This document shows, piece by piece, positions 42,417-55,906 of a stretch of 64,000 nt of DNA (its first letter is position 1; each line of letters opens with the position of its first letter). A program made the position numbers and the translations under genes. The notes under the pieces are model-generated. The model did not search any database, had not been told where the DNA came from, and worked only from the letters and a program-made list of their open reading frames with translations. Source of the DNA: Conus ventricosus (Eukaryota; Mollusca; Gastropoda; Neogastropoda; Conidae); the NCBI GenBank assembly GCA_018398815.1, contig CM031596.1, forward strand, positions 66,936,949 to 67,000,948, in the 5' to 3' direction.

Positions 42417-44350
42417 AACTTTTTAGCTGAAAAATCATGTCGAACAGATGCTCCCTTTCTCTCCTTCCAGAAAATGAAGTGTAGTTTGTGAAACTTTCCT
42501 GGAAGAACATCATGTCATCGTATGTCCAAATGATGGCTACTGGATGCTCACCTTGAAAATTTAATGGTCCAATCTTATGCTAGGATGCATATGATAATCA
42601 GAAATGAAATTTTTTTTCCTGCTTTTCTTCCCTGTTAGTTTAAGCCTGAATTTGGCTTAAATCTGACAGAAATGACTCTCGTTTTGTTCAGATCTTTAAC
42701 AGCTGTGCTGTTTTCTTGAGCAGAAACAGTGGATCAAATTACAATTTGATTCTGGCAACAGATGAATTTGAAGGATTAGATATGATTCCAGATGGTAACT
42801 GATAAAATCATGATGACTACATTGGGGACTAATTGACGCAATTTGATTACAGTCAACGCACTTAGTTTAACTGAAACTTACTCAAAGATGGCTATGTGCC
42901 CTTGCTCACTCTGCTTAAACACAATGAAGTGCTCGGATTACTGTTTGATTTGTGCAGCTGAGATGAAAAGGAATGATGTGCACTTGGATAATCTGACTCA
43001 GGATGATGATCAACCATCACATGAGGATTTCACTGTCAGTTATTGGACTCATTGTGATGATGATCTGCTATAACTTGGCTTTGACATATGGTCAGATTTG
43101 ATGATCCAGTTGTCAAGTTATCCGCTGCCACCTTGTTTTGAAAAGAAAATGTTTTACCAGAAAAATTATTTTGAAAAGAAGGCACAGGGGGCAAAAAGCA
43201 GTAATGTTTTGCTTATATGCAGATGCATATCTTGAGAAGGTTAGTTATCAGTAAAATCAGATACCACCTGGGTTAAAAAGAATGATACTATAAATTTAGT
43301 GTAAGGTGTCTGCCACATATCGCAGATGGCCTGAAGGGTACATTTAGGATGCACCAGATAGCTTAGATGTAGACTATTTTTTGCAAGATTTTATGGGGAC
43401 TGAGAGTGAAAGGGGGCACAAAGACAGAGGGCATGCCCCTTGAAACCCTATTACTGCTTTATCTTCCAACTCACCAGCTTTCCGCCAGTTTTTATACCTG
43501 ACCATTTTTAGCCCTGACTGTAGGTGTGAATGCATTTTAGAACATAAACTCCATTAGCATGTTTTATATCGGCCGTATTTTGTTTTTCTGAATTTGTTCT
43601 TTTTCTTTGCGTTTTTGAACAAAACAGTTAAGAATGATTTGTGTCATTGACAGTTTGCAGGGATGAATATTCGTTTGTGATCCGTGATAGCATGTATTCG
43701 TAAATTTGCCTTCATAATGGACAGAATGCATTTCAGAAAGCAGACTTATATGTTGCATGAAGATGAATCGTCAGACCTGTATTTCCACAGAACATTGCCA
43801 TCAGCTTCTTTTAAAACGTTATGTCAGAAGTTCAGTGTTTTTGTTTTTTTTGTTTTGCTGGTGAGGACAGCTGATAGCTGTTATCTTCATTTTTCGAGCA
43901 GGAAAGAATGTAGTTTAAAACTGGATCTTTCAGTTAAAGGAATATTTTCTTTGTGCCTTTTTTCCTGTTATATACTCATCATTCACGTAACACGTAAGAG
44001 GACAGCATTGTTTATTCATTTGCATCATATGAAATGATTGCTGTATTAATTCATGTATTTTAGAAATGTGGGATGACCATCACAGACTTTTTTTCTGTGA
44101 AGTTCTTCACGTCTTGGGAAGCAAGTAAGAAGGCAATATGTAGTAGGTAGGAAATAGAGATGCAAAATGTTCTCACAAAAATGTTACTAGTTCTGAACAA
44201 GGACTCCTTTTTACATAATGTACTAGATTTATGTTTCTGCGTATTTGCAAAAAAAAAAAAATACTGTGTTCGGTGAAATAGGGTATATGTATGCATTTGT
44301 GCAAGTATGTTGATTTCCCCTAGGAGCAGTTAAGAAAAGATGGAAGCATG

Positions 44351-44394
<44 letters not shown>

Positions 44395-44601
44395 ATGCAT
44401 GTGAACGTGCGTGTGTGCATGCGTGTTTGTGTGTCTGCATCCTAATGGCAGTAATAGGATATATTAATATTGAGTACAATGTGTTTATCAGTAAGTATGC
44501 ATGTACATATGTATGAAAGTACAAGCTTGACTGGGCATGTAGGTGGGGCTTTGTGTATGTGTAGCTGTACATGCATTGTGTGCATGTATGCATGTATGTT
44601 G

Positions 44602-44632
<31 letters not shown>

Positions 44633-45559
44633 AAGGGGGGAAGTTTATGTTGCTCTAGGGATTTTGTCCCTCGGTTGCATTTACCTGATCGTACCTAAAT
44701 CTGTTTACACACTTGCTTTCGTACCTGAATCTGTTTACACACTTGCTTTATATAATTAGGAAACTCTGAATGGTAGTCAGTGGCTCAAATAGTACAGCTG
44801 TTACAAAGAGAACAAAGTAATCTCCAGCAGAATCTGCTGCAACAGTTTTCTCCCAGTCTTTCCAAGCAGCTGAAAATTAGGAGATTATTAAATGTTGGTG
44901 TTCACATTTTTTTTAGGCATCCTTTTATTATTATTTGTTTTTTGATGTGTAGCACCTGCCTAAAACATTTGTTTTGACATGCCTATCTTCTTGTAATCTT
45001 TTGATTATCATCTTTTCTGCACAGTAATTTCCTTCTACCTACAGTAATATCTTTCTAATCCCAAACTTCTGCTGGCAAGCTGGGTGAGCGGTGGAACTAG
45101 TTTCGTGTTCTTCTTCAAGTTAAGATTTGCATAAACTATTTCTGTCAAAAAAATGACTGTGTTGATGTAAACACATGACGTATAGGTGTTTCAGTGGTGT
45201 GTCAGCCTGTCATTTTTGTGTGTGCAAAATACCTGCATTTTCCTGTGACAATATTAACATATCATTCAGTCATAAAATACTGAAAAGAAGTAAGTGTCTC
45301 TCTCTTTCTCTCTATCTCACTCACTCTTTCTGTCAGACTATATCTATGTTGGGGTTTGACTGGTATGAATCTACAGATATGTTTGGATATATCCTGCCAG
45401 CCAGCAATTCATGGGGAGATAGTTACTTTTCACAAGTCAGAAAATTCGCTGATAATGTTCTCTTCCATTTATTTGAATAGCTTTGGCATATTTACAGATT
45501 ATTATCTTGACTCTGTTTCTAGCACTCCATGTGTACTGATAGTGTATTTTCACTACAGA
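42417..45559. other. Region 3' of LUC7L3 with microsatellites, no recognised gene
   Basis: This stretch is AT-rich. It contains a GT array at about 44352-44394 and a GA array at about 44610-44632. Some of it may be LUC7L3 3' UTR or its introns. I found no protein-coding homology on either strand. Confidence 0.5.
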
Positions 45560-45815
45560 AACCTGCAAACATTGCAGTGACGTGGACGCCTGTTCACATT
45601 TAGAGTCGGAGTAACTTGTGTTTTAACCACATGGACTGATGTACAACGGAAGGTACAGGAGCCAGCTTGTGCAGACAGCAAGGACACTGCTTTCTGATTC
45701 ACAGTCTCTGCTTCCGGTCTTGGTTCACAAATGCTGTAAACTGACAGTTGGAGTAACGCCGTCTGGACTTGGCAATCACCAGTTGATTTCAAAATGATCA
45801 CAAAAATAAATTTCT
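45560..45815 (+). other. Possible terminal UTR exon and polyadenylation signal of LUC7L3
   Basis: An acceptor-like sequence (tattttcactacag) precedes 45560 and an AATAAA lies at 45805-45810. There is no coding potential. The placement 3' of LUC7L3 on the same strand makes a terminal UTR exon possible, but AATAAA occurs by chance often in AT-rich DNA. Confidence 0.2.
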
Positions 45816-47989
45816 AACCAAAGGACTCATTACCAGTACAAAAGGAAAACAATACATTGAGGAAGAATATCTCAGGACATTATACTGTCAAAACCAAAAT
45901 TAACAAATCCAGTGATGGGTGGAAGGAGGGGATGGGTGTGGGAGGAATTTTGGAGTGAATGGGAAAAGTGGCAGTTGGCAGGTTGGAATTCAAAGGTTTA
46001 CCGTAACTAACTGAAAAGACCTGGAGATTGAGTTGACAGCTATGGCTGCAGCAGATGCTGTTGGAGATTGCATTTTTTCTCTGGTGTGCAATTGTCAAGA
46101 GTCAAGAGACTTGATATTGTTATTCACCTCTTAAACATCTTGTATGAGCTACACGCCCAGACAAGACTGGGTGATTAATTTTCTCAGCAACATGGCGACT
46201 GCTGCCCAGGGAAAAGCACTGGAACACCTGCTCTGCCAGTGACTTAAGTTGTGTTCAAGGTATTGGCCCTTAACCCCTGTTGCTTGCCACTTTGCTGTTC
46301 TCTCTTTATTGTTTGATGTTTGTCTTAGTTGGGAGGGAGAAAAAAACAACAACCCAAAGCCCTCAATTGGTGCTTGATGCTTTTCCCCTCTTGTTAGTAA
46401 TCATTTGTTGGTTTTTGCCCATTGTCTGTTCTTAGGATGAGTATTACCAGGTGTTGATCACAAGGTGTTTGAAAAGTAGGTACACAGGTGTATTATCAGC
46501 TCAAGGACACAAAGGAGACAGAAACTCTGGTTTGAGTACCTGGGATTTGCATTTTGCTGTAATGTTTTCCTCCTTCCTAACAAAATTCCTTGATTTGAAA
46601 TTGTCTGTTGTAAAACGTGTTTTTGTGTTCAGTAAAAACAACATGTGCCTCTGAAAGGAAGGAAAATACAAACTGCAGCTGTTTACCTATTTTTGAAATG
46701 CCTCATGTACATATTAATGCTTTACCAATATCATGTTCATGATGAATGTCATGGAGTATGTGATTTTTTTTCAAAAGATTGTATATTGTATAGCAAGTGA
46801 CTTTGAGCATTTGCTTTGAATGTCTTGAAAAGAATCTCACACGTTTTTAAAACTTTGTGAATGATGAAGATTTTCTGTGCAGACCTATTTACCCTTATGG
46901 TCTTACTGTAGTATTCATGCAGTTTGGCCATTCTTCTCAGATTTGTGGCTGTAGACAGAAAAAAATGTCCAGTTTAAATCAGGAAAAAATCCTTAGTCAG
47001 AATTTGGTTCAGTTTTGCAAGTGAATGCATTATGACAAGAACCTTGTCTGCCATTGTTTAACTGTTAAAGCAGAGGAAGTGAAGAAAAAACATGAATAGT
47101 GTTAGGCAGTAGCATTTTGTCTCTAGTTGTTTGGTTTCTTTAGTCTTGTGGGGATTTCTCTTTTCTTCTCTGTGCTTGAGTGTGTGCAAGTATGATTTTG
47201 TACACAGAGATTTTTTTCCCCTTTATAAGCGCCTCTGAAAAACAAGGTGGAAAAAAAGGTTTTGTGTGTGTGTGTGTGTTTGTGCACGTGTATGTGTGTT
47301 GCGGTGGTAGAATTGTGTACTAGGCTGAATAGGAGAGGACTGGTTTGGTATCACATACTGTAGTACCAAGGAGGGCAGAGAAGGAAAGGAATGTGTGTAG
47401 TTCGTACTAGCTTACCATTTCAGAGGAGAAAGGGTGGAGAGAAAGGGGTGGTTAGAAAGGGGTGGTTGGAAGGTGGACACGAAAGAAGGGGTGGTGAGAG
47501 GAGCAGGCTGGCTGACCTGAGTGTGATCAGTGCAGTTACTTCATTGTGCTTTTGGCCATAGTTCAGCTTTAAGTATCTCTGCTTTCACTGATTAAGATAG
47601 GGGAAGGGTGGAATTCTATGTTTTGGAGTCATTTACAGGTTTTTTGTGTTCTCTCTGTCTTCCCTAATTTTTGTCTTCTTTTTATCATTTACTTAAAGGA
47701 ATATTTTATGGGGTCATTATGATTTCCTTTTTATCATCTCTTTTTGTTTCTCATTATCTTATGTCTGTGAAGACTCTTTCCCCCTACCCTCATTCTGTCT
47801 TATTTTTTGTTTGTTTTCTGAGAAGTGATGGAATGTGTGTGATACGTTAAATTTGTGTTTAGATTGCTTTTTACCAACACAAGACTTGCAAAGTTTGAGG
47901 AAAGTTCCAGGATTACTGACTGGTGAAAAATGAGGTAAAAGGCCTGCCTGTGAAGGAAGTTGTCAGCGCTAGAAATATAACCTTAATTG
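45816..47989. other. Intergenic or UTR sequence, nothing recognised
   Basis: AT-rich DNA with short GT runs (near 47262). No transposon ends, coding blocks or RNA genes were identified. Confidence 0.45.
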
Positions 47990-48180
47990 TTGGGGCCAGG
48001 TTGGCCGAGAGGGTAAGCTGTCAGACTCTTGTTCCAAGATCCAGGGTTCGATCCCCAAACAAGAGAGCCAGGTTGCGCTCTTCGGAGTTAACACGAGCGG
48101 ATTCAAATATCTCCTAGTCCTTCAGATGAGGCTTTGAACTAGGGTTCCATCAGTAAAAGTGTACATGGAAAAAAATTCCA
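47990..48180 (+). repeat. Second tRNA-headed SINE (family B)
   Basis: The head reads GGTTGGCCGAGAGGGTAAGC (box A-like) and CAGGGTTCGATCCCC (box B), similar to a Ser/Leu-type tRNA. The 3' side of the acceptor stem does not pair with the 5' side, so it is not an intact tRNA gene. A body of about 100 bases follows, ending near gtacatggaaaaaaattcc. Confidence 0.6.
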
Positions 48181-49629
48181 TGCATGTGTAATTCCATTCT
48201 GTGTGTTGGAGAGCCAAGGCCATTGCCTACTGGTGATATGGATGACATGAAAGTAAATCACATGCGCATTGATGGCGTTTTGAGACGTCATCCCCAAAGA
48301 TGGAATGTGGTTACTTTGATGGTTCGATTATTGACCATCATTTTATGCAAAAATCTCAGTAATTTTATGCAGTATGATAAACATCTGAGTTATGGCCAAG
48401 GAATGAAGAAAGGAAAGCAAGAAACCTCATGTTTGCAATATTTGTAGGAAGAATGAAATATAGAATCAAATGCAAACAAGCTGAATAATGTTTCTAATTG
48501 ATAACTAAACCCCCTCCTTTCTAAATTTTGATATGGCAGTATTTTTTTTCAAATGAACATAGTAACCAGATGCACTTTAGATGTCATTTATTGTGGGCCT
48601 GGGACTTCAGTGTGTGGCAAGGGATGGGATGGGGTTAGGTATTCATTTATTGCCAAAAAAAAAGGACAGATTCTCTATGTGATTAGATAGCACTCCATAT
48701 AAGTACAGTCTACTTAGACCAGTCATTTCAATGTTAGGTATAGAGATAGTTAAGATTTTTGTTTTCTGATTTTTTGTTTTTTTTAAATACACTTGAAAGA
48801 TGTTTCTACTGGCTGTAGCAGGCAACAAAATTATATCAACAGCCAAGACTTTCCTCTTAAATTTTCACCGTTGAAAAATAAAAAAGAACAGTCAGTGTTC
48901 GTACATCAGGATTTGATTTTTCTTATTAATGCTCAGAGAAAGCTCATGTTCTTTAATTGCTGTTTTCTCAGTCTCTACTCAGCACTTGATCTGTGAACTA
49001 CGAAGTTTCTTCAGAGCTTCTGGAGATGTTTGAGATGATAGTGCAAATCAGTCCGTTCAGATATGCAGCTGCTTATGAGGTGGGTTCATTTTATTGATGA
49101 GCGTGAAACTTTGTGATGGGACCACAAAAAAAAAATCATCAACATCGAAAGTTATTCGTGGGGGCAGTTAATCATGTTGCTCCCCCCCCTCCCCAGCCAC
49201 TTCTTACTGTCAGTAACGAGTTTGTCATTCAGTTAATTTGCATTTGTTGCTTAGTTTATATGTAAAGTATGCAAGAGCTTCGAAACCAATGAAACTTGAT
49301 GGAATGCAGCCCAAGTACGAATCCATTGGATTTTTGCAGGGAGCCATGTCAAAGGGCAGATCCAAGATACACTCGGAAACCACTGACCTGATTTTAAAAA
49401 TACTGGCTGGAAAGATGGAATGTGTCCCCTGGGGGGGGGGGGAGGGGGGGGGGGGGGGGGGGGAGACTGTCCATATATGGTGTGGATTCATGGTGAGAAT
49501 CCTGATCAAAAAAGCAGATACAGGATCACATTGACTTTGACAGAGGTCTGCACGCTCCTGCTCCCGAGTGCTCTTGTAGGTCACGTTATATGTGTTGATT
49601 GGTTTGATTGCTTGAAACAAACTTAACTT
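48181..49629. other. Intergenic sequence with G runs, nothing recognised
   Basis: AT-rich sequence with two G-rich runs around 49431-49463. Open frames through the G runs are artefacts. Confidence 0.45.
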
Positions 49630-49942
49630 TCTCAGCCATATTAAAAACCTCAAAACTGCTTGCCAAAAGGCACTGAATATTCTGCGGGTCGTAGCACACA
49701 CCGACTGGGGCGCTGATAAGAAAACTTTGTTGCACCTCTACAGAGCCCTGGTCCGTTCCAAACTGGACTACGGTTGTGCTGTGTACGGCTCCGCAAGATC
49801 ATCTTACCTCAAACTCTTGGACCCTATCCACCATCAAGGGCTTCGTCTCTGTCTTGGAGCGTTCCGCACCACCCCTGTGTACAGCCTGTACGCAGAGGCA
49901 GGTGAACCCTCACTGTCCAACCGCAGGCTGAAACTGTCTTTG

Positions 49943-50059
49943 GGAAAAGAAACACCCGAAGGTGCTGGGGAGGACCCAGAGAAGCACTGTCTTCGCCTGC
50001 CTTTAGAGCAGTCCTGTACCACCCTTGGAGGCCTGCGCTGTGTTGACGATGGGTACAGG
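49943..50059. repeat. 117-base insertion in the LINE flanked by 22-base direct repeats
   Basis: The 22 bases at 49921-49942 (starting ccgcaggctgaaactgtc) are repeated exactly at 50060-50081. Leaving out one repeat and the segment between them restores the expected reverse transcriptase reading (NRRLKLSL then NYYIRLFSEPQNPAYDCVF). The inserted segment has no poly(A) tail that I can see. Confidence 0.75.
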
Positions 50060-51302
50060 CCGCAGGCTGAAACTGTCTTTGAATTATTACATCCGACTGT
50101 TCTCAGAACCGCAGAATCCTGCCTATGACTGTGTTTTTTGACCCTCCGTTCCAAAGTAAGTTTGAAACAAACCCGAAATGTATTCCGCCGTTGGCTTCGT
50201 ATGCAGCCTCACGTGCGGAATGCAGGTATAGACCTGGGCGTAGTTTCCGATTTTTCCAAGTTTCCGGATCAACCTCCATGGACCTTTAATCACACCAGAG
50301 ATTCGTTTTGATCTCGCAGCTTTCCGTAAGGAGTCTACCAGCTCTCTGGCGTACAAGGCTTTGTATGCCGAGCTCTGTTCCAAATTCCCATCCATCAAAA
50401 AGTTTTCACTGACGGTTCCAAGTCTGAGGATGGAGTGGCCTGTGCAGCCTACTGCCCTGGGGCTCCTTCTCAGATATTGTTGGAACATATACATTCAGAT
50501 GCTCTGTCTATTCTGCTGAACTTACTGCTCTAGTACTGGCTTTGAAGATAATCTCCCATTCTTCGAGGAGGGACTTTCTGGTTATGTCGATTCGCTGTCA
50601 GCTTTGGAGGCCATAGCTGGCCGCAACCTTCAGCATCCAGAAATTTTACTTTTTTTTTTAACTTTTTAGCAAGTTGAAGGCGGACGGTTACAACATTACT
50701 CTTGCTTGGGTTCCTGGCCATGTTGGCATCGGCGGGAACGAAATGGTTGATCGTTATAGCCAAGAACGCCACACGAGAGAAACTGTCCAACACTTATATC
50801 CCCTGCTCAGATGTGAAACCCAAAATTAACGATTATGTGAGAGACCTCTGGCAGGAGGATTGGAACACACAGACGAATAACAAACTCTTTCAGATCCGTC
50901 CAAACCTTAAAGACTTCCTCCCATCTACGTCGGGTGGTCGTAAAGAGGAAACGGTTCTGTGCCGGCTGCACACCGGCCATTCGTATTTTACCCATTCTTA
51001 CCTTTTAAAGAGTGAAGTACTGAAGAAGCTCCGTGGTGCATTCCATGTCATGCACCACTCACAATGAAACATGTTCTTTTAGAGTGTTGGACTTGCACGA
51101 TGTGAGACACAAACATTTTACAGCGGAGTCCATGAAGATCCTGTTCAGGGATGTCCCGCCTGACGTGATCCTTGGGTTTTTGAGAGAAATATAACATTTT
51201 TCATCTGATTTGAGATTTTACGGAAGAAGGATTTTTAACAAAGTTTCTGGTTCGTTTGTAGACGATGTCATTTAACGAGATGTGTGAAAGTTTGTTGTTG
51301 TT

Positions 51303-51304
<2 letters not shown>

Positions 51305-51358
<54 letters not shown>
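51305..51358. repeat. Poly(T) tract of about 54
   Basis: A long T homopolymer near the 3' end of the LINE. It could be the poly(A) tail of an opposite-strand insertion or a local expansion. Confidence 0.85.
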
Positions 51359-51359
<1 letters not shown>

Positions 51360-51465
51360 TTTTTAATGACTGGTGAGTTGATTTTAACGTGGTGACAGCC
51401 CTGATGTGGCCCTCTGCGGTCGGCTGGGCTATAAGCAACATTATCTTATCTTGAAACAAACAAAA

Positions 51466-54400
51466 TTTTTTTTTTTTTTTAAATGACTCGAAGAGTTTGG
51501 TTTTTGTGGCTTTCATCTTAAATTCTTCAGGAGAACACAGTTGTTCATCCATGACAATGCACTTGGTTGATGATTTTTTTTTCTTCCCATCACACTTGTA
51601 GTATGATTTGTTCTTCTCTTGTCTGCTGTTTTGTCAGTTGTTTTGTGTGACAGATGCAGTTTGTAGAGAAACACTACTGATGACGTTTTAACTGACTTTA
51701 ACACATCAGTTTGTTCTGTTTCATCTTTTCCAGGGGCAGCTTTTTGTAAGAAGTCTGATGTATGAACTGGATGCCCTGTTTTCAAGAGGTTGAAGCTGTC
51801 CTCTCTGTTGCCGTTTCACAACGTTTTGGGGTATTTGAATTAGTTTGTTTTCACTTGTTTGTTTTAGAAGAAAATGCATTGCTTATTTTCTGCTTAAATT
51901 CTGTTACTGCTGTAGGCGTATCATAATTTTTTGGCCCAAACAGGTGTGAAGTCAAGTGGAATTTTCTTGGCTTTGATGTCCGTTCTGGAAATAAAGGCCT
52001 GTCCAGATTTCTTCCAGCTAGAAGCAAAGGCTTCCCAGTCTCAGTTTAGTTAGGAGTCAAAAGTCAAGAAGTTGTGTCTGATCATAAAACAGATCTTAAG
52101 CATGTCACTGCTATTGAGAAGCAAAATGCTGTTGGTTACTTAAGAAGGTAAAACAAAAATTTTACTTGGTCCCATGTCTTTTAATGAAAGTGGACAGGCC
52201 AACTGTAATGCTTTATACATTTAATTCCTTTTGATGCACCCAAAGCAAGATTTTTGTTTGAAAATGAAAGGTGCATTTGATACACTTTTGCATTCTGTAG
52301 GCCAAAAATTATGGTATATCATTGAAGTAATTTTTATTTGTGTGAGAACTGATGATAGTGGTAGGAAAAGCTTGGGTATAAAACTGCTCAAAAGGAAGAA
52401 AAGGTATGAAAGTAGGCAGTTAAAGAATAGAATATGAATCAAGTCTAATTTAGCATTTCAAATGAGGGAAACAGAATGCGAAATGAACAAATTGAGTGTG
52501 AATATCGATGGATTGAAATAGTGAATTGCCAGAATTGAGTGGTGAGAGATATAGCATATTTTTTACTACTTGAAGAACACAGTGCTTAACAGCGGCTGCC
52601 AGCTTGTAAAATTTATGGACTTTATCTTTCCTTTTGCTTTGATGTTGTTTCATTAAAGGTTATGGGGGTAGATACTTTGTATTTCCTTCTTGGTGAAAGT
52701 GTTTTGTTTTGCCCACAGAACATAATTCTGATGGGAAGTTTACTTGAAACAAGTGCATGTCACTCATTTTTCTTGATAATAGTGAAGGAGAGGCATATAA
52801 ACTACAGGTGAAGGAAAGAATGAGTGCAGTGTCAATGAAAGTCTGTATTTTATTTCCAAATGTCAACAACTTTGAATTAAACAGTAATTTGTGGTCTGTA
52901 AGGGGCTTGGAATGGTGCAAACTTTGTATTACATGTCAAACAAGTTCATGTTATTGTGATTTTGCATATTGTTGCCATAGCTTGTTGAAATCCATGCATA
53001 GATAAACATTCTACAAGAACACTTAAATTATAACAGCTGTTAGTTAAGGTCAGGGTAAAGGGTAGCAATTCTGTTCGATTTACTCAGCTGGAAATGTAAC
53101 AGTTTGTCTGCAATGGGTGCATACATTTAATAAGATTTAAGAAGTCAGAATTAGAGCAAGACTTTTGCACACACAGCACATAATGTTTTCTGAAGAAGTG
53201 GGAAAAATTGAAGAGAAATCATGTATGTTTCATATTGATGGCATAGCTGAAAAACATTGAGGCTTATGTAACTCTATATGCCCAGTGTCATATATCATGT
53301 ATCCTTTAACATTTTGAAACCGTGCTGATTTGAGTTAACTTGGATGTGGGAAAAGGAATGCCCGTTGCATTTGATTCACATAAGTTATTTTGTGGTTTTT
53401 GTTGTTTTAGCAGAGTCAGAGAGTGATGAAGCTAAAAAAAATTCCTTAAATTTCGGTGTTTTCACTTATCCAGCAGTGATTGTTACGCGCTTCATGTACA
53501 AATGTGATGGCTGTATTGAAACAAGAAAATAGTTGTGCTCACATAATGTTCTCATACCTCCTTTCTACAAAAATGGTTTTATGTCTGGGGTCGCAGATGG
53601 GAAGATTGATTTTGTATTTCATTAGGTTTTTTTTTTTTTTTATTCTGTCCCCCTCCCATCCACCTAAAATATGTTTTGACTCGAGAGCACTGACAGACAG
53701 GACTGTTAATGATGCAAGGCCATTTTAAGTTTTGATTTAAATGGGTTTTTTTTTTCTCTTCACAACTGTGGTATGGAATATGAAATAAGTTACAGACTAA
53801 CTCATTTTGGGGGACTCTGTGCTTGACCAGTGCATTGACAATGTGTAGGTCTGGCATCCGCAGTCTTGTCAGTGAGCTCCCATCCTATTTCTTGCACAGT
53901 TTACTTCATGTATTTATTCAGTTTCAGTTACAATGGCCTTGTGGCTCAGTAAATGTGTAGTACTTGTAGTGTATGTATGGATTAATCCACACAGGGTGAT
54001 GCCTCATAAACAAAACTTGATTGAGGACCGATTATTCAAGAGTGTGTATTGGAGGAACAATTACCTGTTTGAACATTGCAGAAGAATGCCGAGATAAGTG
54101 TTTTCAGGGAGATTAAAGTCATTATGGATATTAATGGAAATGGTCTTTCATCTTTTCTGCCAGGTGTTTGTGTGTAGGTAAGGATAATTTTAAGTCATTG
54201 AAGTAAGAATAACCAAAGGGTACAATTTGATATTAAATTACTGGAAATGCTGTATTTCATAGTAGTTTGTACTGCCAGACCTTCTTTCACCTTTTCATGT
54301 GAATTATTTCATGATTTCCAAAATCAAATGAAAAAATAAAAGCAAATAAAAAAGAAAGAATAAAATGGTTATATGTTTGAAAATGTCCTTGCACATGTAT

Positions 54401-54951
54401 GAATGTGCTTGTCTCTTATAGTGTGTATGTGCTTGTGTGTAGGTTGAGCATTTGTAGAGTGTGGTGCAATTGTTGAAACTGGAGTATTTTGTGTGGACAT
54501 CAATGAGTTGAATGTAACCTGATACACACCCAGAAACTGAAAAAGGATCTCCATAACCACAACCATAGTTCTCTACTGATTTAAAAAAAAAAGACAATCT
54601 CGTGCATACACACTTTCTCATTTGCATATTTTTCATTCTGTCTTGTCCGGTTCTCTTGGGTAAAAGAGAGGGGAAAAAACACTCGCACACTGTGATTGAA
54701 ACAGTTCAGTAGATGAATCCTTTACAAATGCACAAACAGTATGAGATCTATTTCAAAAGAATGTAATAGAATTAGTTTAATGAAGAAAAGAGAACATTCC
54801 ATCAAGAGAAAATTAAACAATAAAAACCAGTCACATGAAATATAACTGAGATGGAAGCACCATGCCATATGTTGTTTGCTTGTCTACAATGTTTGAAATC
54901 AGTCAGTTCCAGACTTATTAACCCCAAAATGCTATTTGTGTACTTTTCCAC

Positions 54952-54983
<32 letters not shown>

Positions 54984-55262
54984 TTTTAAGGATGTGTACT
55001 CTGGTTCATGGGGAGTGGGGTGGTGGTGGTGGTGATGTCAAATTTAGCAGGATGGGCAACGCTGAAGTTGTTCTCAAGAGTCACAACATTGAGATTGAAT
55101 TTGCCCACTGAGTCAACACCCCATTCCAAAGGTGTTAATGCTACTCAGGAGCTGCATGTCCTGATTCCCCCACCCCCTTTTTTTTATGTTCAGCATATCC
55201 TGGATATTTTTTTTCAAAACTTGAGCACAGAGATACGTACGAGAACAGGTGTGACACACATA
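51466..55262. other. Intergenic sequence, nothing recognised
   Basis: AT-rich sequence with a short GT array at 54959-54984 and T runs. No coding homology, transposon end or RNA gene was identified on either strand. Confidence 0.45.
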
Positions 55263-55272
55263 CCCCCCCCCC

Positions 55273-55289
<17 letters not shown>
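55263..55289. repeat. Poly(C) tract of 27, followed by (CA)n
   Basis: A C homopolymer running directly into a CA repeat; a G-rich counterpart lies at about 55868-55906. Confidence 0.85.
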
Positions 55290-55303
<14 letters not shown>

Positions 55304-55906
55304 ACTCCCTCTGATCTCAGTCTAACTGCTCTCACACATATTTACAGTACATAGATACTATTGTTGGTATACTTTTGGGCTAGATTTTGCAGCACACGGA
55401 TTCACTCTTTGATCTAGATCTTGACTGCACACACACTCACATATGTATAAATATGGATCTGTTGTTAGTTTATCTGTAACTAATAAGCTTCCCTATGTAT
55501 GAATATAACACATAGAAGAATGGGCCATTGCATACAAGTGGCATACATGACACAAAGAAGAATGCACCATTGTGTGCTAGCTGCAAAGAAAACATGCATA
55601 CTGGTGTCATTATAGTGGCATAAAAAAAAGGTTCCACCACCTCCCCCTTCTTCCCCTACATTCTCAACCTCAAGAGTTCTAGCAAAGGACCAAATAAGGA
55701 AGAAGGGATAGAAGGCAGACCGGCTTGCACAAACCATACTCACAAAACTGATGGGTATATCACACGGGTAAATTTTCAGTCTGGCCTGCAGATGGTTTCT
55801 AAAGCTTACATCAGAACTGAAAGTTCTTTATTTGCATCATATTTTATTGCCATCTGGCAACAGTGTAAAGGGGGGTGGGGGTGGGGGGTGGGGGGGGGGG
55901 GGGGGG

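Larger units (their letters stand above)
49630..51465 (+). mobile_element. 3' half of an RNase H-bearing non-LTR retrotransposon (Jockey/I group)
   Basis: From about 49630 the reading gives the reverse transcriptase thumb: HLYRALVRSKLDYGCAVYGS, LKLLDPIHHQGLRLCLGAFR, TTPVYSLYAEAG. RNase H follows near 50400 with FTDGSKSEDGVACAAYC, then YSAELTALVLALK, DSLSALEA and LAWVPGHVGIGGNEMVD, which carries the D-E-D residues. The 3' tail near 51400 reads gatgtggccctctgcggtcg and ggctgggctataagcaacat, ending in AAACAAACAAA. It has several frameshifts, a 117-base insertion and a 54-base T tract, and lacks its 5' half. Confidence 0.8.

Noticed and set aside
47992..48062. Intact tRNA-Ser/Leu gene
   Set aside because: The 3' acceptor strand does not complement the 5' strand and the sequence continues into a SINE-like body.
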